Assembly: GCF_013185195.1 (NCBI RefSeq)
Contig: NZ_JAAZWC010000020.1
Coordinates: 1 to 64,000, forward strand
From: Saccharibacillus qingshengii
GTDB lineage: Bacteria; Bacillota; Bacilli; Paenibacillales; Paenibacillaceae
DNA: 64,000 nt
Reading direction: 5' to 3'
A model generated the notes under the pieces. That model was not told the origin of the DNA and made no database searches. It was given only the letters and a program-made list of their open reading frames with translations. Positions 35,580-43,730 of this stretch are shown piece by piece. A program made the translations under genes and the position numbers. Position 1 is the stretch's first letter, and each line of letters starts with the position of its first letter.

Positions 35580-36728
35580 ATGAACCGCGAGAACCCGAAC
35601 CTGTCCGAACTTCCTTCTGCCGATCCGCGGTCTTCCGCCGGTTTTACTCCGCGCGTAGTGGGCTACGTCGGCCATGCCGATCTGCCGGATCTCAAGACGG
35701 AAGATTTGCTCAAACTGACGCATATCAATATCGCGTTTGGCCATGTGCAGGAAGATCGCATCGTTACCGAGCATCTTCGGAACATGGACGAGCTTTCCCG
35801 CATCAAAAAAGAACATCCCGACGTATCGATCCTGCTGTCGGTCGGAGGCTGGAGCGCGGGCGGATTTTCCGAAGCGGCGTTGACGGAGCACGGACGCCGT
35901 TCTATGGCGCAGTCGTCGCTTGACGTCATCGCTCAATACGGCCTGGACGGGATCGATCTGGACTGGGAATATCCGTGCTACGCCGAAGCCGGCATTGCCG
36001 CAAGTCCGGAGGACAAAGACAACTTCACTCTGCTGCTCCGCACGATTCGCGAAGCGCTGGATCAAAGCGGTGCCGCCGATGGACGGCATTATCTGCTCAC
36101 GATCGCCGCCGGAGCGGATCAATATTACATCGACGGAACGCAAATGGACGAAGTCCAGCTCTACCTCGATTATGTCCAGCTGATGACCTACGACATGCGC
36201 GGAGGGTTCCAGATTCTGACCGGACATCATACCAATCTGTATACGCCAAGCGGCGATCTATTCCGGATCAGCACGGAAGCTTCCGTCAATTTGTTCCTGA
36301 AAGCGGGCGTGCCGAAAGATAAGATCGTAATCGGAGCCGCTTTCTACTCCCGGATGTGGACAGGCGTACCGAATGTCAATAACGGTCTGCACCAGGTGGC
36401 GGCGACAAGCGGCGGCTACGGACCGGAGTTCACCGACCTGCACGAAAAGTATATTGAGCGTGACGGCTTCGTGCGCTATTGGGACAACGAAGCCAAAGTG
36501 CCGTATCTGTACGACGGCGGCCTGCATGACGGCGGCACATTTATCACGTACGACGACGAAGAATCGATCGCCTGGAAATGCCGCTATACGATAGAGCAGC
36601 AGCTCGGCGGCGTTATGTTCTGGGAGTACCGCTGCGACCGGACGGGGTTGCTGCTCGAAGCGATCCACGCCGGACTTCAGCCGTCTGTGCCGACCGGCGC
36701 GGACAACGCTTCCGTTTCGCCCTCCTAA
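35580..36728 (+). CDS. GH18 family glycosidase, cytoplasmic
   Basis: The protein has 382 residues, starting at ATG 35580 behind AAGAGGAACC. The GH18 barrel signatures are VGYVGHADL at the first strand, SILLSVGGWSAGGFS near residue 83 and the catalytic DGIDLDWE ending at Glu130. QLMTYDMRGGF near 200 and YRCDRTGLLLEAI at the C-terminus follow. It should cleave beta-1,4 bonds next to N-acetylglucosamine by substrate-assisted catalysis, as a chitinase or an endo-beta-N-acetylglucosaminidase. It has no signal peptide, chitin-binding module or LysM. That argues against extracellular chitin breakdown and for an imported glycan. Confidence 0.88.
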   Translation: MNRENPNLSELPSADPRSSAGFTPRVVGYVGHADLPDLKTEDLLKLTHINIAFGHVQEDRIVTEHLRNMDELSRIKKEHPDVSILLSVGGWSAGGFSEAALTEHGRRSMAQSSLDVIAQYGLDGIDLDWEYPCYAEAGIAASPEDKDNFTLLLRTIREALDQSGAADGRHYLLTIAAGADQYYIDGTQMDEVQLYLDYVQLMTYDMRGGFQILTGHHTNLYTPSGDLFRISTEASVNLFLKAGVPKDKIVIGAAFYSRMWTGVPNVNNGLHQVAATSGGYGPEFTDLHEKYIERDGFVRYWDNEAKVPYLYDGGLHDGGTFITYDDEESIAWKCRYTIEQQLGGVMFWEYRCDRTGLLLEAIHAGLQPSVPTGADNASVSPS

Positions 36729-36824
36729 ACGATTAAAGATTGCACATCAAGGCCCGCAGCCGATACAATCGGATCAACGGCGTACCGTTTCGGAGCTTAG
36801 CCTTGCAAAAAAAAGGGATCGGCC

Positions 36825-36858
36825 GAAAGTCCCGCGTGCTTCCAGGCGCGGGGCTTTC
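36825..36858. terminator. Hairpin after the GH18 gene
   Basis: GAAAGTCCCGCG and CGCGGGGCTTTC form a 12-base stem with one wobble. An A8 tract precedes it on the plus strand, while the T-tail after it is weak. The rest of the 338-base gap (36729-37066) contains a TATACT box near 37025 but no other clear element. Confidence 0.6.
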
Positions 36859-37066
36859 CCGTTTCCGGCTGTCAGGGTAGTTGGGAATGATCGCCGCTAT
36901 CGCCGGATAGCTATTCCATGATCTGCATTTTCCGCAAACAATAAAAAACCCCATTATGTCAACTAACCTGCCGCAAAAAGCGGAATATTTTACGTTTAAT
37001 CTGGCGATTGAGCGTCGAATTCCGTATACTGTGGAAAGAGTCTGCCACATCAGAGGAGGAAAAGCA

Positions 37067-38764
37067 TTGACGACTTTTCAGCAGTTCGAATACGTACGAC
37101 CCGATATTGACCAGTTGAAGATTAATTTCAAGGAATGTATGACCCGATTCGAAGCCGCCGGCAGTATTGCGGAGCAGGAGTCTGTCATGCACGAGATCAA
37201 TGCGCTGCGCAACAGCTTCGATACGCAGCACCAGCTCGTCAGTATCCGCCATTCGATCGATACGACCGACGAGTTCTACAAAGCCGAGCAGGAATTCATG
37301 GACGAAGTCGGTCCGGTCGTGCAGGAGTACATATCCGACTACTACCGCGCGCTGACCACTTCGAAATTCCGCGGCGAACTCGAGAGCAAATGGGGCAAGC
37401 AGCTGTTCGCTCTGGCCGAAAGCGCGATTCGCACTTTCAGCCCGGAGATCATCGAAGATCTGCAGTTGGAGAACAAGCTGTCCACGGAATACGATCAGCT
37501 GATCGCGTCCGCGAAAATCCCGTTCGAAGGCGAAGAGCGTACGCTGCCTCAGCTGCTGCCGTTCGAACTGTCCACCGACCGCGATATGCGCAAGAAAGCG
37601 TCGGAAGCGAGATTCGGATTCCTGAACGAACAAGAACCGGAACTGGACCGTCTGTACGACGAGCTGGTTAAAGTGCGTACCAAAATGGCGCACAAACTCG
37701 GCTATCCGAGCTTTGTCGAGATGGGTTACGACCGCATGATGCGCACCGACTACAATGCCGAGATGGTCGCGAACTTCCGCAAGCAGGTTCTGGAAGAGAT
37801 CGTGCCGGCGGCCACGCGTCTGCGCAAACGCCAGGAAGCGCGGATCGATGTCGATACGCTGCGCTACTACGATAACGGATTCAGCTTCAAGAGCGGCAAC
37901 CCGACGCCCAAAGGCGATCCGGAATGGATCGTCAAGAACGGCGAAGAAATGTACAAAGAACTGGCGCCGGAAACGGACGAGTTCTTCCAGTTCATGCAGC
38001 AGAACGAATTGATGGATCTGGTCAGCAAAAAAGGCAAAGCGGGCGGCGGTTACTGCACGTATCTGCCGGACTACAAAGCGCCGTTCATCTTCTCGAACTT
38101 CAACGGAACGTCCGGCGATATCGACGTTCTGACGCACGAAGCCGGTCACGCGTTCCAGGTGTATGCGAGCCGCGGGCACGAAGTGCCGGAATACCTCTGG
38201 CCGACGTACGAATCCGCCGAGATCCATTCCATGAGCATGGAGTTCTTCACCTGGCCGTGGATGGAGAAATTCTTCGAAGGCGATACGGAAAAATACCGCT
38301 TCGATCACCTGGCTTCCGGCCTGCTGTTTATCCCTTACGGCGTGTCGGTCGACGAATTCCAGCATTTTGTCTATGCCAACCCGGACGCGACGCCGGATGA
38401 GCGCAAAAGCGCCTGGAGAGAGATCGAGAAGAAATATCTGCCACACCTGAATTACGAAGGCAACGATTATCTGGAACGCGGCGGCTTCTGGCAGAAACAG
38501 GGCCATATTTTCGGCGCTCCGTTCTACTATATCGATTACACGCTGGCGCAGATCTGCGCATTCCAATTCTGGAAACGTTCGAGAGAAGATTTCGCAGCCG
38601 CGTGGAAAGACTACATCCATCTGTGCGGCCTCGGCGGCACGCAATCCTTCACCGGTCTGGTGCGCGAAGCCGGCCTGATCTCCCCGTTCGAAGACGGATG
38701 CGTGTCGTCCGTGATCGGCACGATCGAAGACTGGCTGAACGGCGTGGACGACAAAGCGCTGTAA
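37067..38764 (+). CDS. M3 family oligoendopeptidase (first of a tandem pair)
   Basis: The protein has 565 residues. TTG 37067 is the likely start because AGAGGAGGAAA lies six bases upstream; the open frame reaches back to 36956 without a site. The zinc motif DVLTHEAGHAFQVY (near 350) and the third ligand in ESAEIHSMSMEFFTWPW (near 385) are intact. Other family blocks are SIRHSIDTTDEFY, KMAHKLGYPSFVEMGYDRM and FYYIDYTLAQICAFQFWKR. It is a cytoplasmic metallopeptidase for short peptides, in the short M3 subgroup rather than classic PepF. A terminator separates it from its near-copy downstream. Confidence 0.9.
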   Translation: MTTFQQFEYVRPDIDQLKINFKECMTRFEAAGSIAEQESVMHEINALRNSFDTQHQLVSIRHSIDTTDEFYKAEQEFMDEVGPVVQEYISDYYRALTTSKFRGELESKWGKQLFALAESAIRTFSPEIIEDLQLENKLSTEYDQLIASAKIPFEGEERTLPQLLPFELSTDRDMRKKASEARFGFLNEQEPELDRLYDELVKVRTKMAHKLGYPSFVEMGYDRMMRTDYNAEMVANFRKQVLEEIVPAATRLRKRQEARIDVDTLRYYDNGFSFKSGNPTPKGDPEWIVKNGEEMYKELAPETDEFFQFMQQNELMDLVSKKGKAGGGYCTYLPDYKAPFIFSNFNGTSGDIDVLTHEAGHAFQVYASRGHEVPEYLWPTYESAEIHSMSMEFFTWPWMEKFFEGDTEKYRFDHLASGLLFIPYGVSVDEFQHFVYANPDATPDERKSAWREIEKKYLPHLNYEGNDYLERGGFWQKQGHIFGAPFYYIDYTLAQICAFQFWKRSREDFAAAWKDYIHLCGLGGTQSFTGLVREAGLISPFEDGCVSSVIGTIEDWLNGVDDKAL

Positions 38765-38789
38765 GGCCGCTGTCCGAATCTTGGCGAAT

Positions 38790-38823
38790 CCGCCGTCCGC
38801 TTCAATGCGGGCGGCGTTTTTTT
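38790..38823 (+). terminator. Terminator between the two M3 peptidase genes
   Basis: CGCCGTCCGC and GCGGGCGGCG enclose TTCAAT and are followed by seven T. Confidence 0.85.
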
Positions 38824-38852
38824 ACATAAGAAAGTTTAAGGAGGGAATGTCC

Positions 38853-40553
38853 ATGACCTTGACGTTCAACGACTATCCGTATACCCGGCCCGATACCGAA
38901 ACGTTCAGCCGCGAGTTCGAAGCAGTGATCGCCCGCTTCCAAGCGGCGCAGAGCCTGGACGAACAGGTGGAAGCCAACCGTGAATACAATAGGCTGTACG
39001 GCGCTTTTGCCACACAGGTAGTACTGGTCAATATCCGGCATTCGATCGATACGAATGACGAATTTTACCAAACCGAAAAAGCGTTCATGGACGAAAATAT
39101 ACCGTTGATCCAGAAAATGGAGGCGGCGTATCATCGAGTGCTGATCGCTTCGAAGTTCCGACCCGAATTGGAGAAGCTGTGGGGGACTCAGCTGTTTCGG
39201 CTGGCCGACGCGTCGAGCCGGGCGTTTGCTCCCGAGATCATCGAAGAGCTGCAGCTCGAGAACAAACTGTCTACCGAGTACCAGATGCGGATCGCCGCGG
39301 CCAAAATCCCGTTCGAAGGAGAAGAGCGCACGCTGATGCAGTTGATGCCGTTCGAACTGTCGACCGACCGGAACATGCGCCGCCGGGCGTCGGAGGCTCG
39401 GTACGGCTACATGGCGGAGCACGAAGCGGACTTCGACCGGATCTACGACGAGCTGGTCAAGGTGCGGACGCGTATGGCGCATAAACTCGGGTATCCGAGT
39501 TTCGTCGAGATGGGGTATGACCGGATGAAGCGGACCGATTTCGATGCACGGATGGTCGCCAATTTCCGCAAGCAGGTGCAGGAGGAGATCGTGCCTGCGG
39601 CAGCGCGTCTGCGCAAACGTCAGGAAGAGCGGATCGAAGTGGACAAGCTGCGTTATTACGATTTGGACTTCGGCTTCGCTACCGGTAATGCGGTGCCTCA
39701 AGGAGATGCGGACTGGATTGTGCAGCGCGGCGAAGAGATGTACGCGGAGATGTCGCCGGAGACGGACGCGTTTTTCCGATTTATGCGGGAGAACGAATTA
39801 ATGGATCTGGTCAGCAAAAAAGGCAAAGCGGGCGGAGGCTACTGCACGGTTTTGTTCGATTATAAAGCGCCGTTCATTTTCTCTAATTTCAACGGGACAT
39901 CTGCGGATATCGATGTGCTGACGCACGAAGCGGGCCATGCTTTCCAAGACTACCGCAGCCGGAACTATGAAAACTTGGCTTATTGTATGCCGACGCTGGA
40001 ATCCGCCGAGATCCATTCGATGAGCATGGAATTTTTCGCCTGGCCGTGGATGGAACGCTTTTTCGGAAAAGACACGGACAAGTATCTGTTCAAACACCTG
40101 GAGAGCGCTCTGCAGTTTATTCCTTACGGCGTGGTGGTCGACGAATTTCAGCATTTCGTGTATGCCAACCCCGAGGCGACGCCCGAAGAACGCAAAGCGG
40201 CATGGAGATCGCTGGAGAAGAAATATCTGCCGCATCTGGACTACGAAGGCAGCGATTATCTGGAACGCGGCGGCTTCTGGCATAAACAGAGCCATATTTT
40301 TACCGCGCCTTTCTATTATATCGATTACACGCTGGCACAGATCTGCGCTTTCCAGTTCTGGAAACGCTCCAGAGAAGATTTCGACGCCGCATGGAAAGAT
40401 TACGTGCATCTGTGCGGACTCGGGGGCAGCCTCTCGTTCACGAATTTGGTGCGCGAAGCCGGCCTGATCTCCCCGTTCGAAGACGGATGCGTCTCGTCCG
40501 TGATCGGTACGATCGAAGAATGGCTGGACGGCGTGGACGATAAACGGCTGTAG
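38853..40553 (+). CDS. M3 family oligoendopeptidase (second of a tandem pair)
   Basis: The protein has 566 residues from ATG 38853, behind AAGGAGGG; ATG 38847 is too close to that site. It is collinear with the preceding gene and shares long identical blocks (LMDLVSKKGKAGGGYCT, GLISPFEDGCVSSVIGTIE), so it arose by tandem duplication. The HEAGHAF zinc motif and the downstream Glu ligand (SAEIHSMSMEFFAWPW) are intact. Differences cluster in the N-terminal 60 residues and around YRSRNYENLAYCMPTLESAE, next to the active site, which hints at altered peptide preference. Confidence 0.9.
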   Translation: MTLTFNDYPYTRPDTETFSREFEAVIARFQAAQSLDEQVEANREYNRLYGAFATQVVLVNIRHSIDTNDEFYQTEKAFMDENIPLIQKMEAAYHRVLIASKFRPELEKLWGTQLFRLADASSRAFAPEIIEELQLENKLSTEYQMRIAAAKIPFEGEERTLMQLMPFELSTDRNMRRRASEARYGYMAEHEADFDRIYDELVKVRTRMAHKLGYPSFVEMGYDRMKRTDFDARMVANFRKQVQEEIVPAAARLRKRQEERIEVDKLRYYDLDFGFATGNAVPQGDADWIVQRGEEMYAEMSPETDAFFRFMRENELMDLVSKKGKAGGGYCTVLFDYKAPFIFSNFNGTSADIDVLTHEAGHAFQDYRSRNYENLAYCMPTLESAEIHSMSMEFFAWPWMERFFGKDTDKYLFKHLESALQFIPYGVVVDEFQHFVYANPEATPEERKAAWRSLEKKYLPHLDYEGSDYLERGGFWHKQSHIFTAPFYYIDYTLAQICAFQFWKRSREDFDAAWKDYVHLCGLGGSLSFTNLVREAGLISPFEDGCVSSVIGTIEEWLDGVDDKRL

Positions 40554-40598
40554 TTTGGCGGATAGGAAGACATCGATAACTCGCGGCTGAATCCAAAA

Positions 40599-40638
40599 AA
40601 AAGGACGAGACCGGCAGATCAGCCGGCTTCGTCCTTTT
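40599..40638. terminator. Bidirectional terminator
   Basis: AAAAGGACGA-GA-CCGGC and GCCGG-CTT-CGTCCTTTT pair with T-tracts on both strands. It overlaps the 3' end of the AraC gene. Confidence 0.88.
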
Positions 40639-41536
40639 GCGATTGGGAAACTTCAGCAGAGACTTCGGCCGCGGCATGCTTGCGGAAATCCTGCGGAGTA
40701 CGGCCGGTCTGTTTGTGAAAAACGTGGGAGAAGTAGCTGGCCGTCTGGAAACCGCAGGCCAACGAAATTTCGGAGACCGGCCGGTTTGTTTCTTTGAGCA
40801 TCTCGCAGCTTTTCTGGATCCGGTACTGAATCAAATAATTGTTGGGCGTCAGATGGACATGTCTCTTGAACAGTTCGCAGCATCGGCTCCGGCAGACGGA
40901 ACCGGCCGCGGCAATCTCGTCGATCGTAATCTTGGCTTCGTAATGCCGATGGATATAATCGGTCATGCCGTGAATCGCGGCCAATTGGTTGGCATCCGCG
41001 GATTCCACGGAATTCTCCCGAATATGATCGGCGACGCAGGCGGACAGATAGGCGGCCCGGGCCAGCAGCTGCAGCGGATTTGTCCGCATATGCTCGTACA
41101 TCCCGACCAGCAGCTGCAGGACTTCCTCCTGCCAGGGAATCTCGGAGGACAGCCGCAGAAAGTCTTCCGCGTTCAGTCCGAATTTCTGGTCGAGGTAGGC
41201 TTTGCCCGCCAGCGTATGTTCGCCAAGCAGCGACGGGTGAATAGTGACCACGATATAGGTACAGCTCTCGCCGAGACCCGAAGATCCGTGATGCAGGCGT
41301 TTGCTGTTGACGAAGATGCCGCTGCCGCTCTCCAAGCGGATTTCCCGGCCGTTGACGAAATAATTCATCGCTCCTTCAAGCACCAGAACGAATTCCAGAT
41401 CCGCATGCCAATGATAAGCAAAAGCGTTGGTCTCAAAAAGACTCAGCGAGCCTTTGTATACGCATAACGGAAAACCGGGTCTGTTGTAATGCAGTCTTTC
41501 GGACAGATCCGAAAAAACTTCAAGCTGTCTGTACAT
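40619..41536 (-). CDS. AraC family transcriptional regulator with cupin domain
   Basis: The protein has 305 residues, starting at ATG 41536 behind TTTGGAGTGG; the longer frame from 41647 overlaps the divergent promoter. The N-terminal cupin (about 25-120) has AYHWHADLEFVLVLEGAMNYFVNGREI and its His and Glu ligand pattern, typical of sugar-sensing AraC proteins. The C-terminal double helix-turn-helix (about 200-290) includes ITIDEIAAAGSVCRSRCCELFKR and ISLACGFQTASYFSHVFHKQTGRTPQDFR. A cysteine cluster (VCRSRCC) in the first recognition unit is uncommon. It lies convergent to the M3 pair and divergent from the receiver-domain gene; either may be its target. Confidence 0.87.
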   Translation of the reverse strand: MYRQLEVFSDLSERLHYNRPGFPLCVYKGSLSLFETNAFAYHWHADLEFVLVLEGAMNYFVNGREIRLESGSGIFVNSKRLHHGSSGLGESCTYIVVTIHPSLLGEHTLAGKAYLDQKFGLNAEDFLRLSSEIPWQEEVLQLLVGMYEHMRTNPLQLLARAAYLSACVADHIRENSVESADANQLAAIHGMTDYIHRHYEAKITIDEIAAAGSVCRSRCCELFKRHVHLTPNNYLIQYRIQKSCEMLKETNRPVSEISLACGFQTASYFSHVFHKQTGRTPQDFRKHAAAEVSAEVSQSQKDEAG

Positions 41537-41664
41537 CGCTATCCACTCCAAAATGTATACGATATTGATACTATCATACCCGATTTTTAGAGCGGAAAGG
41601 TCGATTTTGATATACAATTTTGATAAACCCAATTTTGCTTCCAGCACACAGGAGAGTGACGCCG

Positions 41665-42075
41665 ATGAACGTGCTGATTATTGCCGACGATGCTGTCGTG
41701 AACACGGCGATCGAAAAAGCGGTCCGCCAATATGATCCGGGCTGTGCGGTTTTTGCAGTATCTTCGCCGCGTGAGGCCGTGAACATAATGAGTACGGTCT
41801 CCATGTCGATCGTATTTTCGGAAATCGAGATGCGCGAAATGAACGGCTTGTCTTTTATCGAGGCGCAAGGGAAATTCCCTTCGGCGGCCTGCTGGGTCGT
41901 CATTTCCGAATTCAAGAACTTCTACGATATCCAAAAAGCGATCCGCTTGGGCGCAAAAGACTATCTGCTGAAACCGCTCGATGCCTCTGGAATTTATGAG
42001 CTGTTGAAATCCCGGCTGCTTCACAAAGCGAATACGTATAGACACAGCGGATCCAACTGCGCAGGCTGTATATAA
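41665..42075 (+). CDS. Stand-alone receiver-domain protein with Glu at the phospho-acceptor position
   Basis: The protein has 136 residues from ATG 41665, behind CAGGAGAGTGA. It is a single CheY-like receiver with no output domain. The acidic pocket Asp8-Asp9, Ser81 (WVVISEF) and Lys103 (YLLKPL) are in place. The residue aligning with CheY Asp57 is Glu53 (IVFSEIEM), which could mimic constant phosphorylation. A Cys pair lies at the tail (NCAGC). No histidine kinase gene is nearby. It is divergent from the AraC gene with 128 bases between, so linked regulation is likely. Confidence 0.8.
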   Translation: MNVLIIADDAVVNTAIEKAVRQYDPGCAVFAVSSPREAVNIMSTVSMSIVFSEIEMREMNGLSFIEAQGKFPSAACWVVISEFKNFYDIQKAIRLGAKDYLLKPLDASGIYELLKSRLLHKANTYRHSGSNCAGCI

Positions 42076-42094
42076 GCAGAGGTCCACAAACAAC

Positions 42095-43465
42095 TCAATC
42101 GTCGTCCGATTTCGTCGGAAGATCGAGTGGCACGGCCGCCTCCCGGCGGTCTTTTTGTCGTATCGTTTTTGCGGATTCCAATGTGGTGCCCTCCGGGAAG
42201 ACCCGCCCCCGATACTTGGATACGCCGATCCGCTGCGAAGGATAAATGCCGCTGTGCCCGGAGAAACCGTAGCTGATCAGGCAGGCGATGAACAGATACA
42301 CGGCCGCGTCCGCACCAAACAGTTCGATGCCCATCAGGAAGCAGGCGATCGGCGTGTGGGTGGCTCCGCAGAATACGGCGATAAAGCCCAGAGCGGCAAG
42401 AAACGGTGCGTGAACCTGAAGCACGGCCGCCAGCGAATGGCCCAGTGTCGCTCCGATCGCGAACAAGGGAGTCACTTCGCCGCCCTGGAATCCGGCTCCC
42501 AGGCTCAAGGTGGTGAACAGGAATTTGCCGACAAAAGCAAACGGCGACACATCGCCAGTAAGGGAAGCTTCGATCAGGGGCAATCCCAACCCCAGATACT
42601 CTCTTGTTCCAAGCAGATAGACGAGCGCGATCACGACAACCCCGCCTACCGCGCTTCGGAAGACGGGGTTTTTGAACAGCCGGGCATAGAGTCTCTTGAA
42701 CGCATGGGTCGTTTCGCTGAATGCCATACCCATCAGTCCGAACAGAATCGAGGCCAATACGACTTTCCATACAATGGCTGCCGACAAAGCGGGAACACTG
42801 TCGATCGCATAATGCGCGTGCGTAACTCCCCAGAAAGAAGAAGTCACCAGGTTCCCGGCAAAACTTGCGACGAAGGCGGGAATAAGCGCTTCATAACGCA
42901 CAAGACCGATAGCCAGCACTTCCAGTCCAAAAAGCGTCCCGGCCAGCGGGGTACCGAAGATCGAGCCGAATCCGCCGCTGATCCCGCAGATCAGCAGGAT
43001 TTGGCGGTCGGCCGGAGCGATCCGGATCAGTCTGCCGAAAGCATCCGCCAGACTTCCGCCCATCTGCACCGCTGTTCCTTCCCGGCCGACAGACGCTCCA
43101 AGCAGATGGGAAGTCAGGGTCCCGAATAAGACAAGCGGAGCCATGCGCAGCGGAATAGGAGCGGGGTCGGTCCCATGAATCTGCTCCAGAATTAGGTTGT
43201 TGCCCCGGCCGCTCGTTTTTCCGTATTTCAGGTACAGCCAGCTGATCAGGGCACCGCCCAGGGGCAGCAGAAACAGCAGCCAAGGATGATCGAGACGCAG
43301 ACCGGTGACATAAGCCAGACTGTTCAGGAACAGAGCCGAAGCGCTGCCTGCCAGGATCCCGACGGCTCCGCCCAGAACGATCCATTTCAATAGTCCCCCC
43401 AGGCTCGAAGCGAAACCGGATCGGCCCAGAGCGGGAATTCCCGGAAATTTGTTGAAGCGATTCAT
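42095..43465 (-). CDS. Fluoride-exporting CLC-F (EriC-F) family antiporter
   Basis: The protein has 456 residues, starting at ATG 43465 behind GGAAGGA. It is a CLC-fold membrane protein with about ten hydrophobic helices. The conserved gating-glutamate motif is GASVGREGTAVQMG near residue 122. GRGNNLILEQIHG near 83 occupies the place where chloride-type CLC proteins have GSGIP, as expected for the fluoride-selective clade. Other CLC blocks are GGFGSIFGTPLAGTLFGLE and FQGGEVTPLFAIGATLG. It should exchange F- for H+ to expel fluoride. A fluoride riboswitch in its leader (43501-43590) makes the assignment strong. Earlier annotation of such genes as voltage-gated chloride channels is misleading. 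Confidence 0.92.
   Translation of the reverse strand: MNRFNKFPGIPALGRSGFASSLGGLLKWIVLGGAVGILAGSASALFLNSLAYVTGLRLDHPWLLFLLPLGGALISWLYLKYGKTSGRGNNLILEQIHGTDPAPIPLRMAPLVLFGTLTSHLLGASVGREGTAVQMGGSLADAFGRLIRIAPADRQILLICGISGGFGSIFGTPLAGTLFGLEVLAIGLVRYEALIPAFVASFAGNLVTSSFWGVTHAHYAIDSVPALSAAIVWKVVLASILFGLMGMAFSETTHAFKRLYARLFKNPVFRSAVGGVVVIALVYLLGTREYLGLGLPLIEASLTGDVSPFAFVGKFLFTTLSLGAGFQGGEVTPLFAIGATLGHSLAAVLQVHAPFLAALGFIAVFCGATHTPIACFLMGIELFGADAAVYLFIACLISYGFSGHSGIYPSQRIGVSKYRGRVFPEGTTLESAKTIRQKDRREAAVPLDLPTKSDDD
42131..42158 (+). terminator. Terminator of the receiver gene, inside the clcF 3' end
   Basis: GGCCGCC and GGCGGTC pair around TCCC and are followed by TTTTT on the plus strand. It is located within the last codons of the convergent CLC-F gene. 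Confidence 0.6.
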
Positions 43466-43500
43466 GCTTATTCTGTCCTTCCTGTTATCGGATATGGCCG

Positions 43501-43590
43501 AAAATAAATAGACTCCTACCAGGGAAAAAGGAAATACCCGCTGGTAGGAGTCATCAGCCTTTCGGCGGTTACGGCGAACTCCATCGCCCG
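43501..43590 (-). promoter_or_regulatory. Fluoride riboswitch (crcB motif) with overlapping terminator
   Basis: Reading the minus strand from 43590, the aptamer is GGGCGATGGAGTTCGCC, then AACCGCC, then GCTGATGACTCCTACC. This is the conserved crcB-motif core and pseudoknot strand. The last part, GACTCCTACCAG (43552-43541), can instead pair with CTGGTAGGAGTC (43522-43511) to make a terminator followed by TATTTATTTT (43510-43501). Fluoride binding would hold the strand in the aptamer and allow transcription into the CLC-F gene. Confidence 0.95.
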
Positions 43591-43604
43591 TTTTGGTCTT
43601 TGTT

Positions 43605-43633
43605 ATTTTAAGGCGGGCACAAGAGACTGTCAA
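43605..43633 (-). promoter_or_regulatory. Promoter of the fluoride riboswitch / CLC-F unit
   Basis: TTGACA (43633-43628), a 17-base spacer and TAAAAT (43610-43605). The predicted transcript start near 43598 is just before the aptamer. Confidence 0.85.
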
Positions 43634-43668
43634 TGACATCGGCCAGCGGGGCGTTAGTTTATTTGTAC

Positions 43669-43697
43669 TTGCGCATATAATTATATGCTTATATAAT
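43669..43697 (+). promoter_or_regulatory. arsR promoter with AT-rich operator in the spacer
   Basis: TTGCGC (43669-43674), a 17-base spacer and TATAAT (43692-43697). The spacer and -10 hold ATATAATTATATGCTTATAT-type repeats (43675-43697) in which ATATAAT occurs twice. An ArsR/SmtB repressor bound here would block RNA polymerase. Confidence 0.7.
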
Positions 43698-43730
43698 AAA
43701 ATCAAATTCAAGATCGGAAGGAGCGAGAGC

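Noticed and set aside
36959-38644. 561-codon minus-strand frame opposite the first M3 peptidase
   Set aside because: Antisense shadow caused by codon bias; the zinc-peptidase motifs on the plus strand are intact.
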